From positions 124,001 through 188,000 of the forward strand of contig NZ_JAFKJN010000011.1 in NCBI RefSeq assembly GCF_017305915.1: 64,000 nucleotides of DNA, read 5' to 3'. The notes beneath the pieces are model-generated. The model was not told where the DNA came from, did no database searches, and saw only the letters and a list, made by a program, of their open reading frames with translations. Origin of the DNA: Reyranella sp. GTDB taxonomy: Bacteria; Pseudomonadota; Alphaproteobacteria; Reyranellales; Reyranellaceae. The translations under genes and the position numbers were made by a program. Numbering within the stretch: the stretch's first letter is position 1; each line of letters begins with the position of its first letter. This document shows, one piece after another, positions 9,398 to 17,058 of this stretch.

Positions 9398-10804
9398 TCA
9401 GATCGAATAGTACATCTTGTACTCGATCGGGGCCGGCTGGTGCTCCCAGGCGTAGACCTCTTCCCACTTGAGCTCCATGTAGGCGTCGATCTGGTCGTCG
9501 GTGAACACACCGCCCTTGGTGAGGAAGGTGCGGTCGGCGTCGAGGCAGTTCAACGCCTCGCGCAGGCTGCCGGCGACGGTCGGGACCTTCGACAGCTCCT
9601 CCGGCGGCAGGTCGTACAGGTTCTTGTCCATCGGGTCGCCCGGATGGATCTTGTTCTGGATGCCGTCGAGGCCGGCCATCAGCATCGCTGCGAAGGCGAG
9701 GTAGGGGTTGGCCGACGGATCGGGGAAGCGCACCTCGACGCGCTTGCCCTTGGGCGAGGACGCGTAGGGGATGCGGCACGAGGCCGAGCGGTTGCGGCTG
9801 GAGTAGGCGAGCAGCACAGGCGCCTCGAAGCCCGGGATGACGCGCTTGTAGGAGTTGGTGCTGGCGTTGCAGAAGGCGTTCAGCGCCTTGGCGTGCTTGA
9901 TGATGCCGCCGATGTAGTACAGCGCCGTCTCGCTGAGGTCGGCGTAGCCCGAGCCCGCGAACAGCGGCTTGCTGTCCTTCCAGATCGACTGGTGGGTGTG
10001 CATGCCCGAGCCGTTGTCGCCGTACAGCGGCTTCGGCATGAAGGTCAGCGTCTTGCCGTAGCTGTGGGCGACGTTGTGCAGGGTGTACTTGTACTTCTGC
10101 ACGTTGTCGGCGGTCTTCACCAGGGTGTCGAAGCGGAAGCCGAGCTCGTTCTGGCTGGGCGCCACCTCGTGGTGATGGATCTCCATGACGAGGCCCATCT
10201 CGGTCGCGACCGACATCATCTCGGCGCGCAGGTCGTTCATCGAATCGACCGGCTGGACCGGGAAGTAGCCGCCCTTGATGCCGGGACGATGGGCCATGTT
10301 GCCGCCCTCGAACTCGGCGCCGGCGTTCCACGGCGATTCGCTCGAATGCAGCTTGAAGAAGGAGCCCTGCATCTGGACGTCGAAGCGGACGTCGTCGAAC
10401 ACGAAGAACTCGAGCTCGGGACCGAACACCGCGGTGTCGCCGATGCCCGACGACTTCATGTAGGCCTCGGCGCGCTTGGCGGTCGAGCGGGGGCAGCGGG
10501 CATAGAGCTGGCCGGTCGAGGGCTCGACGACGTCGCAGTTCACGATCAGCGTGGTCTGCGCCGTGAAGGGGTCGAGCACGGCGGTCGACGGATCCGGCAT
10601 CAGGATCATGTCGGACTCGTTGATCGCCTTCCAGCCGGCGATCGAGGAGCCGTCGAACATCACGCCGTCGGTGAAGGAGTCTTCCTGGGTGGCCGAGGCC
10701 ATGCGGGCGGTGTGCTGCCACTTGCCGCGAGGATCGGTGAAACGGAAGTCCACGAACTTCACGTCCTTTTCCTTGATCATCGCCAGAACTTGTTTGGCGT
10801 CCAT
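9398..10804 (-). CDS. glnA: type I glutamine synthetase
   Basis: ATP-dependent ligation of ammonia to glutamate; a cytoplasmic dodecamer, the main ammonium-assimilating enzyme. 468 residues, the usual GSI-beta length. Visible signatures are [10 protein letters not shown], the metal-binding [22 protein letters not shown] (ammonium/glutamate site), and the ATP loop [20 protein letters not shown]. Tyr397 in [10 protein letters not shown] is the adenylylation site used by GlnE, so post-translational control is expected. The gene lies 51 bp after glnB on the same strand and is followed by a strong terminator. Transcription probably starts at the sigma-54-like promoter upstream of glnB. Confidence 0.98.
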   Translation of the reverse strand: MDAKQVLAMIKEKDVKFVDFRFTDPRGKWQHTARMASATQEDSFTDGVMFDGSSIAGWKAINESDMILMPDPSTAVLDPFTAQTTLIVNCDVVEPSTGQLYARCPRSTAKRAEAYMKSSGIGDTAVFGPELEFFVFDDVRFDVQMQGSFFKLHSSESPWNAGAEFEGGNMAHRPGIKGGYFPVQPVDSMNDLRAEMMSVATEMGLVMEIHHHEVAPSQNELGFRFDTLVKTADNVQKYKYTLHNVAHSYGKTLTFMPKPLYGDNGSGMHTHQSIWKDSKPLFAGSGYADLSETALYYIGGIIKHAKALNAFCNASTNSYKRVIPGFEAPVLLAYSSRNRSASCRIPYASSPKGKRVEVRFPDPSANPYLAFAAMLMAGLDGIQNKIHPGDPMDKNLYDLPPEELSKVPTVAGSLREALNCLDADRTFLTKGGVFTDDQIDAYMELKWEEVYAWEHQPAPIEYKMYYSI

Positions 10805-10855
10805 TGTTCGATCGTCCCTCTTTCTGGTGTTACCCGGCCCCCTGCGGGCCGTTTC

Positions 10856-11230
<375 letters not shown>

Positions 11231-11259
11231 TCAAACGAGGCTCCGTGCGTGCCCCTGTT

Positions 11260-11276
11260 AAGCAGCTTTCATGCCA
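11260..11276 (-). promoter_or_regulatory. candidate sigma-54 promoter of glnB-glnA
   Basis: The minus strand reads TGGCATGAAAGCTGCTT. The GG and GC dinucleotides are 12 bases apart, as in -24/-12 sigma-54 promoters (consensus TGGCAC-N5-TTGCW). Transcription would start near 11248, leaving a leader of about 55 bases before glnB. NtrC-dependent glnB or glnA promoters are established in alphaproteobacteria; use here is inferred. Confidence 0.6.
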
Positions 11277-11316
11277 AGAATTTCCACAGCCCTGAAGGCG
11301 AAAATCGCCGACTTTG

Positions 11317-11333
11317 TGCCGATCTAAGCGGCA
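11317..11333. promoter_or_regulatory. candidate NtrC-binding dyad
   Basis: TGCCGATCTAAGCGGCA is a 17-bp dyad with TGC and GCA exactly 11 bases apart, the spacing of NtrC sites (TGCAC-N7-GTGCA). The inner bases are C-G/C-G rather than AC/GT. Its centre is about 77 bases upstream of the predicted glnB start of transcription, a normal enhancer distance. A second small dyad (GGCGA-AAA-TCGCC) lies at 11297-11309. Confidence 0.45.
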
Positions 11334-11392
11334 TCATGAGTAAGGACTGAGCGAATTTCTGCCCAAATAAGAACCAGAAACGAGAGTCCTTG

Positions 11393-12559
11393 ATGAAGAC
11401 TGCCAATTCGCTGATGTCCGGCCTCGGCACCACGGTGTTCGAGGTCATGTCGGCGCTCGCCCGCGAGCACCGGTCGGTCAATCTCGGCCAGGGCTTTCCG
11501 GACGACAAAGGCCCGGAGCCTGTGCGCAAGGCGGCGGCTGACTATTTGATGGACGGCCACAACCAGTACCCGCCGATGATGGGCCTGCCCGAATTGCGCC
11601 AGGCCGTGGCCGAGCACGCCAAGCGCTTCCAGGGTCTCGAGGTCGACTGGCAGAGCGAGGTGATGGTGACTTCGGGCGCCACCGAGGCGCTGGCCGACTG
11701 CCTGTTCGGCCTGATCGAGCCGGGCGACGAGGTCGTGCTGATCGAGCCGCTCTATGACTCGTACTTGCCGATGGTGCGCCGGGCAGGGGGCATCCCCAAG
11801 CTCGTCCGCCTCGAGCCGCCGCACTGGAGCCTGCGGCGCGCCGAGCTCGAGGCTGCGTTCAGCGACCGCACCAAGCTCATCCTGTTCAACACGCCGATGA
11901 ATCCGTGCTCCAAGGTGTTCGACCGCGCCGAGCTCGAGTTCATCGCCGCGCTGTGCCTGAAGCACGATGCCTACGCGGTGTGCGACGAGGTCTACGAGCA
12001 CATCATCTTCGACGGCAAGAAGCACCAATCGATCATGACGCTGCCCGGCATGCGCGACCGCACGGCGCGCATCGGTTCGGCCGGCAAGAGCTTCAGCCTC
12101 ACCGGCTGGAAAGTCGGTTATGTGACGGCGCCGCCGGACATGATGAAGGCCATCGGCAAGACCCATCAGTTCATGACCTTCACCACGCCGCCCAACCTGC
12201 AATGGGGCACCGCGGCCGGCCTGCGCCTCGCCGACGGCTACTACGCCGAGCTCGCTGGCGACATGCAGCGCAAGCGCGACCGGCTGGCCGGCGCCTTGGC
12301 CAACATCGGCTTCGGCGTGCTGCCGGCGCACGGCACCTATTTCGTGACCACCGACTTCCGGCCGCTGGGCTTCAACGGCACCGACGAGGATTTCTGCCGC
12401 CACATCACCGTTGAGGCCGGGGTCACGGCGGTGCCGGTCAGCGCCTTCTACGACAGCCCCGAACAGGCTCCGCGGCACCTCGCTCGGTTCTGCTTCTGCA
12501 AGCACGACGAGACCCTGGACCGGGCCGTGGAGCGGCTGGGCCGGCATTTTCGGCAATAA
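11393..12559 (+). CDS. class I/II PLP-dependent aminotransferase
   Basis: Fold-type I aminotransferase of 388 residues, similar to the methionine/aromatic (YbdL, kynurenine aminotransferase-like) branch. Visible are the cofactor-lid motif NLGQGFPD at 30-37, the substrate strand HNQYPPMMG, the phosphate-side SGATEAL, Asn170 in NTPMNPCSK, Asp198 and Tyr201 in CDEVYEH, and the Schiff-base Lys232 in SAGKSFSLTGWKVGY. The C-terminal carboxylate-binding Arg is in ARFCFCK. ATG 11393 is preferred over TTG 11390. It is divergent from glnB and shares the regulatory gap, so nitrogen-status control is possible. The amino donor is not determinable from sequence. Confidence 0.9.
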   Translation: MKTANSLMSGLGTTVFEVMSALAREHRSVNLGQGFPDDKGPEPVRKAAADYLMDGHNQYPPMMGLPELRQAVAEHAKRFQGLEVDWQSEVMVTSGATEALADCLFGLIEPGDEVVLIEPLYDSYLPMVRRAGGIPKLVRLEPPHWSLRRAELEAAFSDRTKLILFNTPMNPCSKVFDRAELEFIAALCLKHDAYAVCDEVYEHIIFDGKKHQSIMTLPGMRDRTARIGSAGKSFSLTGWKVGYVTAPPDMMKAIGKTHQFMTFTTPPNLQWGTAAGLRLADGYYAELAGDMQRKRDRLAGALANIGFGVLPAHGTYFVTTDFRPLGFNGTDEDFCRHITVEAGVTAVPVSAFYDSPEQAPRHLARFCFCKHDETLDRAVERLGRHFRQ

Positions 12560-12721
12560 AGAGCGTTCACTGAAATTTCAGGGGCGAGGCGAATTTCTCG
12601 GCGAAACTAGGCGACGTGCGCGTCAGTTTGCGGCATATTACTGCACTGGAATTGCCATTATCTCGATCATCTATCAGCATTGACGCCGCAACCTTGTGGC
12701 TGAGAACGCCCGGAAGTCGAC

Positions 12722-13363
12722 TTGCCAGACGCACCCGCCAAACCTCCTCGTATCGACGGCCGCCGATTGCGCAGCGAGCGCACCAAGCAGCTGATCATCG
12801 AGGCTTTCCTGTCGCTGCTGCGGGAAAATCCGCAGATGCCGACGGCGGTGCAGATCGCCGAGCGGGCGGGCTATTCCGTGCGGTCGATCTTCGAACGCTT
12901 CCCGGATCTCAATGCCCTGCGCGTGGCAGCGACCGACTACAGCCTGGCTCAGGCACTGGCGCTGGCACCGCCGCGCGGCGCCGACGGCGACCGCGAGACT
13001 CGACTGCGCTCGCAGGTCAACACGCGCGCCCATACGTGCGAGCGCGGCATCGCGCTCTGGCGGGTGCTACTGCAATTTGCAGATCAGGATGAAACTGGTC
13101 AGCTCAAGCAGCGCGTGGCGCGCAGCCGCGAGACCACGATCGGCCGCATCGAGCTGATGTACAGGCCCGAGCTCTCGCCCATGCCGGAAGAGGAGCGGCG
13201 CCAGCTGCTGATCGCGCTCGAGGCGTTGACCGACTTCGAGAGCTGGGCGCGGATGCGCGAGCAGCACGGCCTGTCGTTCGACGAGGCCTGCGAGGTCTGG
13301 ATCCATGCCATCGACCGCCTGCTGCCGCCGACGCCGGTGGTGGAAAGCGCCGCGGCGGCCTGA
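12722..13363 (+). CDS. TetR-type regulator, copy 1 of 4 tandem paralogs
   Basis: A 213-residue one-component repressor with an N-terminal TetR helix-turn-helix (IAERAGYSVRSIFERFPDL, residues about 45-63) and an all-helical C-terminal effector domain ending DFESWARMRE..VWIHAIDRLLPPTP. The start is TTG at 12722, preceded by CGGAAG; no in-frame ATG fits as well, and the paralogs start at the same relative place. It is most similar to copy 2, with an almost identical HTH. A conserved Cys (RAHTCERG) recurs in all four copies. The next copy starts 2 bp after the stop. Ligand and targets are unknown. The palindrome CTGAAATTTCAG at 12570-12581 is a possible operator. Confidence 0.85.
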   Translation: MPDAPAKPPRIDGRRLRSERTKQLIIEAFLSLLRENPQMPTAVQIAERAGYSVRSIFERFPDLNALRVAATDYSLAQALALAPPRGADGDRETRLRSQVNTRAHTCERGIALWRVLLQFADQDETGQLKQRVARSRETTIGRIELMYRPELSPMPEEERRQLLIALEALTDFESWARMREQHGLSFDEACEVWIHAIDRLLPPTPVVESAAAA

Positions 13364-13365
13364 CC

Positions 13366-14013
13366 ATGAACGAGACGCCGGACATCGCCAGCGACGCCGA
13401 CCAGGGCGTGCACGCGCCCCGGACCGACGGCCGGCGGCTGCGCAGCGAGCGCACGCGGCGGCTGATCATCGACGCCTACATGGCGCTGGTGCGGGAAAAC
13501 AACCAGATGCCGACGGCGGTGCAGATCGCAGAGCGTGCGGGCTATTCGGTGCGCTCGATCTTCGAGCGCTTTCCCGACCTCAATGCGCTGCGCGTCGCAG
13601 TCACCGACTGCGCCATTGCCGAGGCCCGCTCGACCGGCGCGCTGCGCGATCTCAAGGGCGATCGCGAGACGCGCATCCGCTCCCAGGTCGAGCAGCGCGG
13701 CCGTGGCTGCGAGCACTGGTTGCCGCTGTGGCGTGTGCTGTCGTCCGACGCCCGGACGTCGCCGGACCTGCATCAGCGCATCGGCATGATCCGCCAGCTG
13801 ATCGTCATGCGCATGGAGATGATGTTCCGCCCCGAGCTTTCGACGGTGAGCGACGACGTGCGCAAGAAGATCATGCTGGCGCTCGAATCGCTGCTCGACT
13901 TCGAGAGCTGGGCGCGCATGCGCGAGCTCTACGGCCTGTCGTTCGACCAGGCGAGCGGCGTCTGGGTGAAGGCCATCGACCGCCTGCTGCCGCCGACGCC
14001 CGCCGGCGCATGA
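13366..14013 (+). CDS. TetR-type regulator, copy 2 of 4 tandem paralogs
   Basis: A 215-residue paralog of copy 1. The HTH reads IAERAGYSVRSIFERFPDL, identical to copy 1, so the two probably recognise the same operator. The effector domain differs more (CEHWLPLWRVLSSDARTSPD). It has a longer N-terminal leader, MNETPDIASDADQGVHAPR, before the shared DGRRLRSERT motif. The ATG comes 2 bp after copy 1, and the TGA overlaps the ATG of copy 3 (ATGA), so translation is coupled. Its function beyond DNA-binding regulation cannot be read. Confidence 0.87.
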   Translation: MNETPDIASDADQGVHAPRTDGRRLRSERTRRLIIDAYMALVRENNQMPTAVQIAERAGYSVRSIFERFPDLNALRVAVTDCAIAEARSTGALRDLKGDRETRIRSQVEQRGRGCEHWLPLWRVLSSDARTSPDLHQRIGMIRQLIVMRMEMMFRPELSTVSDDVRKKIMLALESLLDFESWARMRELYGLSFDQASGVWVKAIDRLLPPTPAGA

Positions 14014-14624
14014 GCGGCAGCGCCCCGACGCCGATCGTCGACGGCCGCCGGCAGCGCAGCGAGCGCACGCGCCAGTTCATCATCGAGGCCTACCTAGCGC
14101 TGCTGCGCGACAACCCCCGGATCCCGACCTCGAACGAGATCGCCGAGCGCGCCGGCTATTCCGTGCGCTCGGTGTTCGAGCGTTTCCCCGACCTGTTGTC
14201 GCTGCGCATCGCCGCGACCGACCACGCCTTCGCGCTCGGCTCGGCGCAGGCGATGATCCGCGACGCCGACGCCGACCGGACGACGCGCATCCGCAGCCAG
14301 GTCGAGACGCGGGCCCATATCTGCGAGAACTGGCTGCCGCTGTGGCGCGCGCTCAACGCCAATCAGGGCGAATCGACGGAGCTCAAGATGCGCATCGCCC
14401 TGGTGCGCGAGGCGATCTGGAAGCGGCTGGAGATCATGTACCGGCCCGAGTTGTCTGGCTTGGACGAGGGCCGGCGCCGTCATATGCTGATCGCACTCGA
14501 GGCCATCACCGATTTCGAGAGCTGGGGGCGCATGCGCGAGGGCAACGGGCTGAACGTGGAGCAGGCCTGCGCCGTCTGGATCAAGGCGATCGACCGCCTG
14601 CTGCCGCCGACGCCGGCGACCTGA
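14010..14624 (+). CDS. TetR-type regulator, copy 3 of 4 tandem paralogs
   Basis: A 204-residue paralog starting MSGSAPTPIVDGRRQRSERT. The HTH IAERAGYSVRSVFERFPDL differs from copies 1 and 2 at one position. The C-terminal region AITDFESWGRMREGNG..VWIKAIDRLLPPTP is conserved. It is closest to copy 4 (shared LLRDNPR, CE.WLPLWRAL and VETRA segments). The ATG overlaps the stop of copy 2 by 4 bases. A much longer open frame from 13305 covers this gene but runs through copy 2 in another phase and is not coding. Confidence 0.87.
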   Translation: MSGSAPTPIVDGRRQRSERTRQFIIEAYLALLRDNPRIPTSNEIAERAGYSVRSVFERFPDLLSLRIAATDHAFALGSAQAMIRDADADRTTRIRSQVETRAHICENWLPLWRALNANQGESTELKMRIALVREAIWKRLEIMYRPELSGLDEGRRRHMLIALEAITDFESWGRMREGNGLNVEQACAVWIKAIDRLLPPTPAT

Positions 14625-14629
14625 GCATC

Positions 14630-15271
14630 ATGGCCGTCGAGAGCCGGACGGTGATCGACGGCCGGCGGCTGCGCAGCGAGCGCACGCGCCAGCACCTCCT
14701 CGAAGCCTACATCGCTCTGCTGCGCGACAACCCGCGGCCGCCGACGGCGAGCCAGATCGCCGACCGCGCCGGCTACTCGGTGCGCTCGCTGTTCGAGCGC
14801 TTCCCCGACCTGCTGGCGCTCAGCCTCGCCGCGGCCGACATGGCCTTCGCCCAGGCCCATGCACAGGCGACGATCCGCAACCTCCACGCCGACCGCGCCA
14901 CCCGCATCCGCACCCAGGTCGAGACCCGAGCCAAGACCTGCGAGGACTGGCTGCCGCTGTGGCGGGCGCTGATCCTCAACCAGCACATGTCGAGCGAGCT
15001 GCAACAGCGCATCCGGCGGATACGCGAGGCGGTCCTGGCGCGGATCGAGATGATGTACCTGCCCGAGCTCGACACGCTCGAAGCGACGGTGCGTCGGCGC
15101 ACCCTGATCGCGCTTGAGGCGATCACCGACTTCGAGAGCTGGGCACGAATGCGCGAGGCGGCCGGCCTGTCGATCGACGAGTCCTGCACGGTCTGGATCC
15201 GAGCCATCGACAGCCTGCTGCCGGCCACGCCGGTTTCTCGAGGCCCAAATTCTCAACGTCCGATTTCTTGA
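14630..15271 (+). CDS. TetR-type regulator, copy 4 of 4 tandem paralogs
   Basis: A 213-residue paralog starting MAVESRTVIDGRRLRSERT, 5 bp after copy 3. The HTH is IADRAGYSVRSLFERFPDL. The effector domain keeps the common Cys (RAKTCEDW) and AITDFESWARMRE, but the end has drifted (RAIDSLLPATP then a unique tail SRGPNSQRPIS). The TGA stop codon lies inside the TTGACG -35 hexamer of the tRNA-His promoter, so the array ends abruptly at the tRNA gene. The ligand is unknown. Confidence 0.87.
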   Translation: MAVESRTVIDGRRLRSERTRQHLLEAYIALLRDNPRPPTASQIADRAGYSVRSLFERFPDLLALSLAAADMAFAQAHAQATIRNLHADRATRIRTQVETRAKTCEDWLPLWRALILNQHMSSELQQRIRRIREAVLARIEMMYLPELDTLEATVRRRTLIALEAITDFESWARMREAAGLSIDESCTVWIRAIDSLLPATPVSRGPNSQRPIS

Positions 15272-15296
15272 CGCTCTGGGCCGCGGAGCGTAGGAA
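15268..15296 (+). promoter_or_regulatory. candidate sigma-70 promoter of tRNA-His
   Basis: TTGACG, a 17-bp spacer and TAGGAA, ending 29 bases before the tRNA. The -35 hexamer contains the TGA stop of the upstream TetR gene. A start near 15303 would also transcribe nnr, whose ATG is 14 bases after the tRNA. Confidence 0.55.
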
Positions 15297-15325
15297 GGCG
15301 CGCTTCGTCGGGAGCCCCCTGCGAT

Positions 15326-15403
15326 GGCGGCCGTAGCTCAGTTGGTTAGAGCGCTAGATTGTGATTCTAGATGTCGCCGGTTCAAATCCGGTCGGCCGCC
15401 CCA
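15326..15403 (+). tRNA. tRNA-His (GUG)
   Basis: Full cloverleaf. The acceptor GCGGCCG pairs with CGGCCGC, with the extra G-1 at 15326 opposite discriminator C73, the identity mark of tRNA-His. The anticodon loop TTGTGAT reads GTG. The T-arm is GCCGG-TTCAAAT-CCGGT. CCA is encoded at 15401-15403. Confidence 0.97.
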
Positions 15404-15417
15404 ATCCCCCGCTCGTC

Positions 15418-16893
15418 ATGGCTGACGTAGCCCCCCAATCCGACCTTGCCCTCCTGACCTGTGCGCAAATGGCCGCCGCGGATGCTGCCGCCATGGCCGC
15501 GGGGACCCCGGGCATGGTGCTCATGGAGGCGGCCGGCAAGGCCGTCGCCCGTGCCATGGCCGAGCGCTACCCCAAGCAGCCGGTGCTGGTGCTGTGCGGG
15601 CCGGGCAACAACGGCGGTGACGGTTTCGTGGCGGCGCGCCACCTCGCGGGCATGGGCTGGCCGGTGACGCTGGCGCTGGTCAAAGGGGCAGGAGACCTGC
15701 GCGGCGATGCCGCGTGGGCCGCCGGCCTGTGGACCGGCGCGGTCGTGGCCCCGTCGACCGACCTGCTCGACAGCCGGCCGCTGGTGATCGACGCGCTGTT
15801 CGGCGCGGGGCTGACGCGGCGTATCGAGGGCGTGGCGGCGGCGCTGATCGATCGCATGAACCGCGACAGGCTGGCGGTCGTCGCGGTCGACGTGCCGAGC
15901 GGCCTTCACGGCGACACCGGCGAGGTGATGGGCACGGCGTCGCAGGCCGAGCTCACGGTCACCTTCTTCCGCGGCAAGCCCGGCCACTACTCCCTCGAAG
16001 GCCTGCGTCGCTGCGGTGTGCTGCAGATCGTCGACATAGGCATTTCGCCGGCCGTGCTCGACGCGATCGCCCCGCGGCTCTGGCGCAACGAGCCCGCATT
16101 GTGGGCGCCTGCGCTGAGGCGCAGCGATCCGGGCGACCACAAATATGCGCGTGGCCATCTCACGATCCTCGGCGGCGAGCAGGCGACCGGCGCAGCGCGG
16201 ATGGCGGCGCTGGCGGCGCGGCGCGCCGGCGCCGGCCTGGTGACCATCGCCTCGCCCGAGGCCGCCGCCGCGATCTATCGCGCGGCAGAGCCGGGCAACC
16301 TCGTCAATACCGATGCGGTCGAGCGTCTGGTCGAGGACGCGCGCCGCAACGCCTTCCTGATCGGGCCGGGCTCGGGTGTGAACGACCGGACGCGCGGGGC
16401 GGTGCTGGCGGCGCTCGCGGCCCGGCGCGCGGCGGTGCTCGACGCCGATGCCGTGACGGTCTTCGCCGACGATCCGGCCTGGCTGTTCGCGGCAGTCGCC
16501 GGGCCGGTTTTGCTCACGCCCCATGAAGGCGAGTTCAAACGGCTGTTTCCCGACCTCTCCGGGCCCGCCAGCAAGGTCGAGCGGGTGCGTGCGGCGGCGA
16601 AACGCAGTGGCGCCACCGTCCTGCTCAAGGGCGCCGACACGGTGATCGCCGCCCCCGACGGCCGGGCGGTGGTCAACGTCCATGCGCCGGCATCGCTGGC
16701 GACTGCAGGATCGGGGGACGTGCTGGCCGGCATCGCGGCCGGGCTGGTGGCCCGAGGGCTCGACCCTCTGGCCGCCGGCGCGGCCGCCGCCTGGATCCAC
16801 GGCGAGTGCGCCTATCGCTTCCGGACCTCCGGTTTGATCGCCGAGGACTTGTTGGTGCAACTTCCTGAAGCCCTTGATAAAGCGATCAATTGA
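15418..16893 (+). CDS. nnr: bifunctional NAD(P)HX epimerase / ADP-dependent NAD(P)HX dehydratase
   Basis: Metabolite-repair enzyme of 491 residues that restores hydrated NADH/NADPH. The N-terminal YjeF_N epimerase domain (about 1-215) has GPGNNGGDGFVAARHL and later AVDVPSGLHGDTGEV. The C-terminal ribokinase-like dehydratase domain has the signature ATAGSGDVLAGIAAGL and the LLTPHEGEFKRL strand. The ATG at 15418 is 14 bases after tRNA-His; an earlier in-frame start would lie inside the tRNA. The TGA stop overlaps the next tRNA promoter. It is probably transcribed from the tRNA-His promoter and released by tRNA 3' processing (inference). Confidence 0.95.
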   Translation: MADVAPQSDLALLTCAQMAAADAAAMAAGTPGMVLMEAAGKAVARAMAERYPKQPVLVLCGPGNNGGDGFVAARHLAGMGWPVTLALVKGAGDLRGDAAWAAGLWTGAVVAPSTDLLDSRPLVIDALFGAGLTRRIEGVAAALIDRMNRDRLAVVAVDVPSGLHGDTGEVMGTASQAELTVTFFRGKPGHYSLEGLRRCGVLQIVDIGISPAVLDAIAPRLWRNEPALWAPALRRSDPGDHKYARGHLTILGGEQATGAARMAALAARRAGAGLVTIASPEAAAAIYRAAEPGNLVNTDAVERLVEDARRNAFLIGPGSGVNDRTRGAVLAALAARRAAVLDADAVTVFADDPAWLFAAVAGPVLLTPHEGEFKRLFPDLSGPASKVERVRAAAKRSGATVLLKGADTVIAAPDGRAVVNVHAPASLATAGSGDVLAGIAAGLVARGLDPLAAGAAAAWIHGECAYRFRTSGLIAEDLLVQLPEALDKAIN

Positions 16894-16918
16894 CCGCCCC
16901 GCGGGCGCGGGCTAAGAG
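16890..16918 (+). promoter_or_regulatory. candidate sigma-70 promoter of tRNA-Leu
   Basis: TTGACC, a 17-bp spacer and TAAGAG. As at tRNA-His, the -35 hexamer contains the TGA stop of the preceding gene (nnr). A short GCGGGC/GCCCGC inverted repeat flanks the -10 at 16907-16924; it lacks a U-tract, so I do not call it a terminator. Confidence 0.55.
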
Positions 16919-16949
16919 GCCCGCCCATTCAGCCCTCAGCGACCGGCGG

Positions 16950-17034
16950 GCGGGCGTGGTGGAATTGGTAGACACGCGAGACTTAGGATCTCGTGCCGCA
17001 AGGCGTGGGGGTTCAAGTCCCTTCGCCCGCACCA
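16950..17034 (+). tRNA. tRNA-Leu (UAG)
   Basis: 85 nt. The acceptor GCGGGCG pairs with CGCCCGC. The anticodon arm is CGAGA-CTTAGGA-TCTCG, with anticodon TAG. A long variable arm (TGCCGCAAGGCG) is typical of tRNA-Leu. CCA is encoded at 17032-17034. The trigger factor start codon follows 24 bases later. Confidence 0.97.
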
Positions 17035-17058
17035 GACGGAATAGATGGAAGTGAAGCA

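Noticed and set aside
13305..14624. 439-codon frame as a fused TetR protein
   Set aside because: The first 235 codons lie out of phase across copy 2; the true third TetR gene starts at 14010.
16907..16924. GCGGGC/GCCCGC hairpin as a terminator after nnr
   Set aside because: No U-tract, only 6 bp, and it overlaps the -10 region of the tRNA-Leu promoter.
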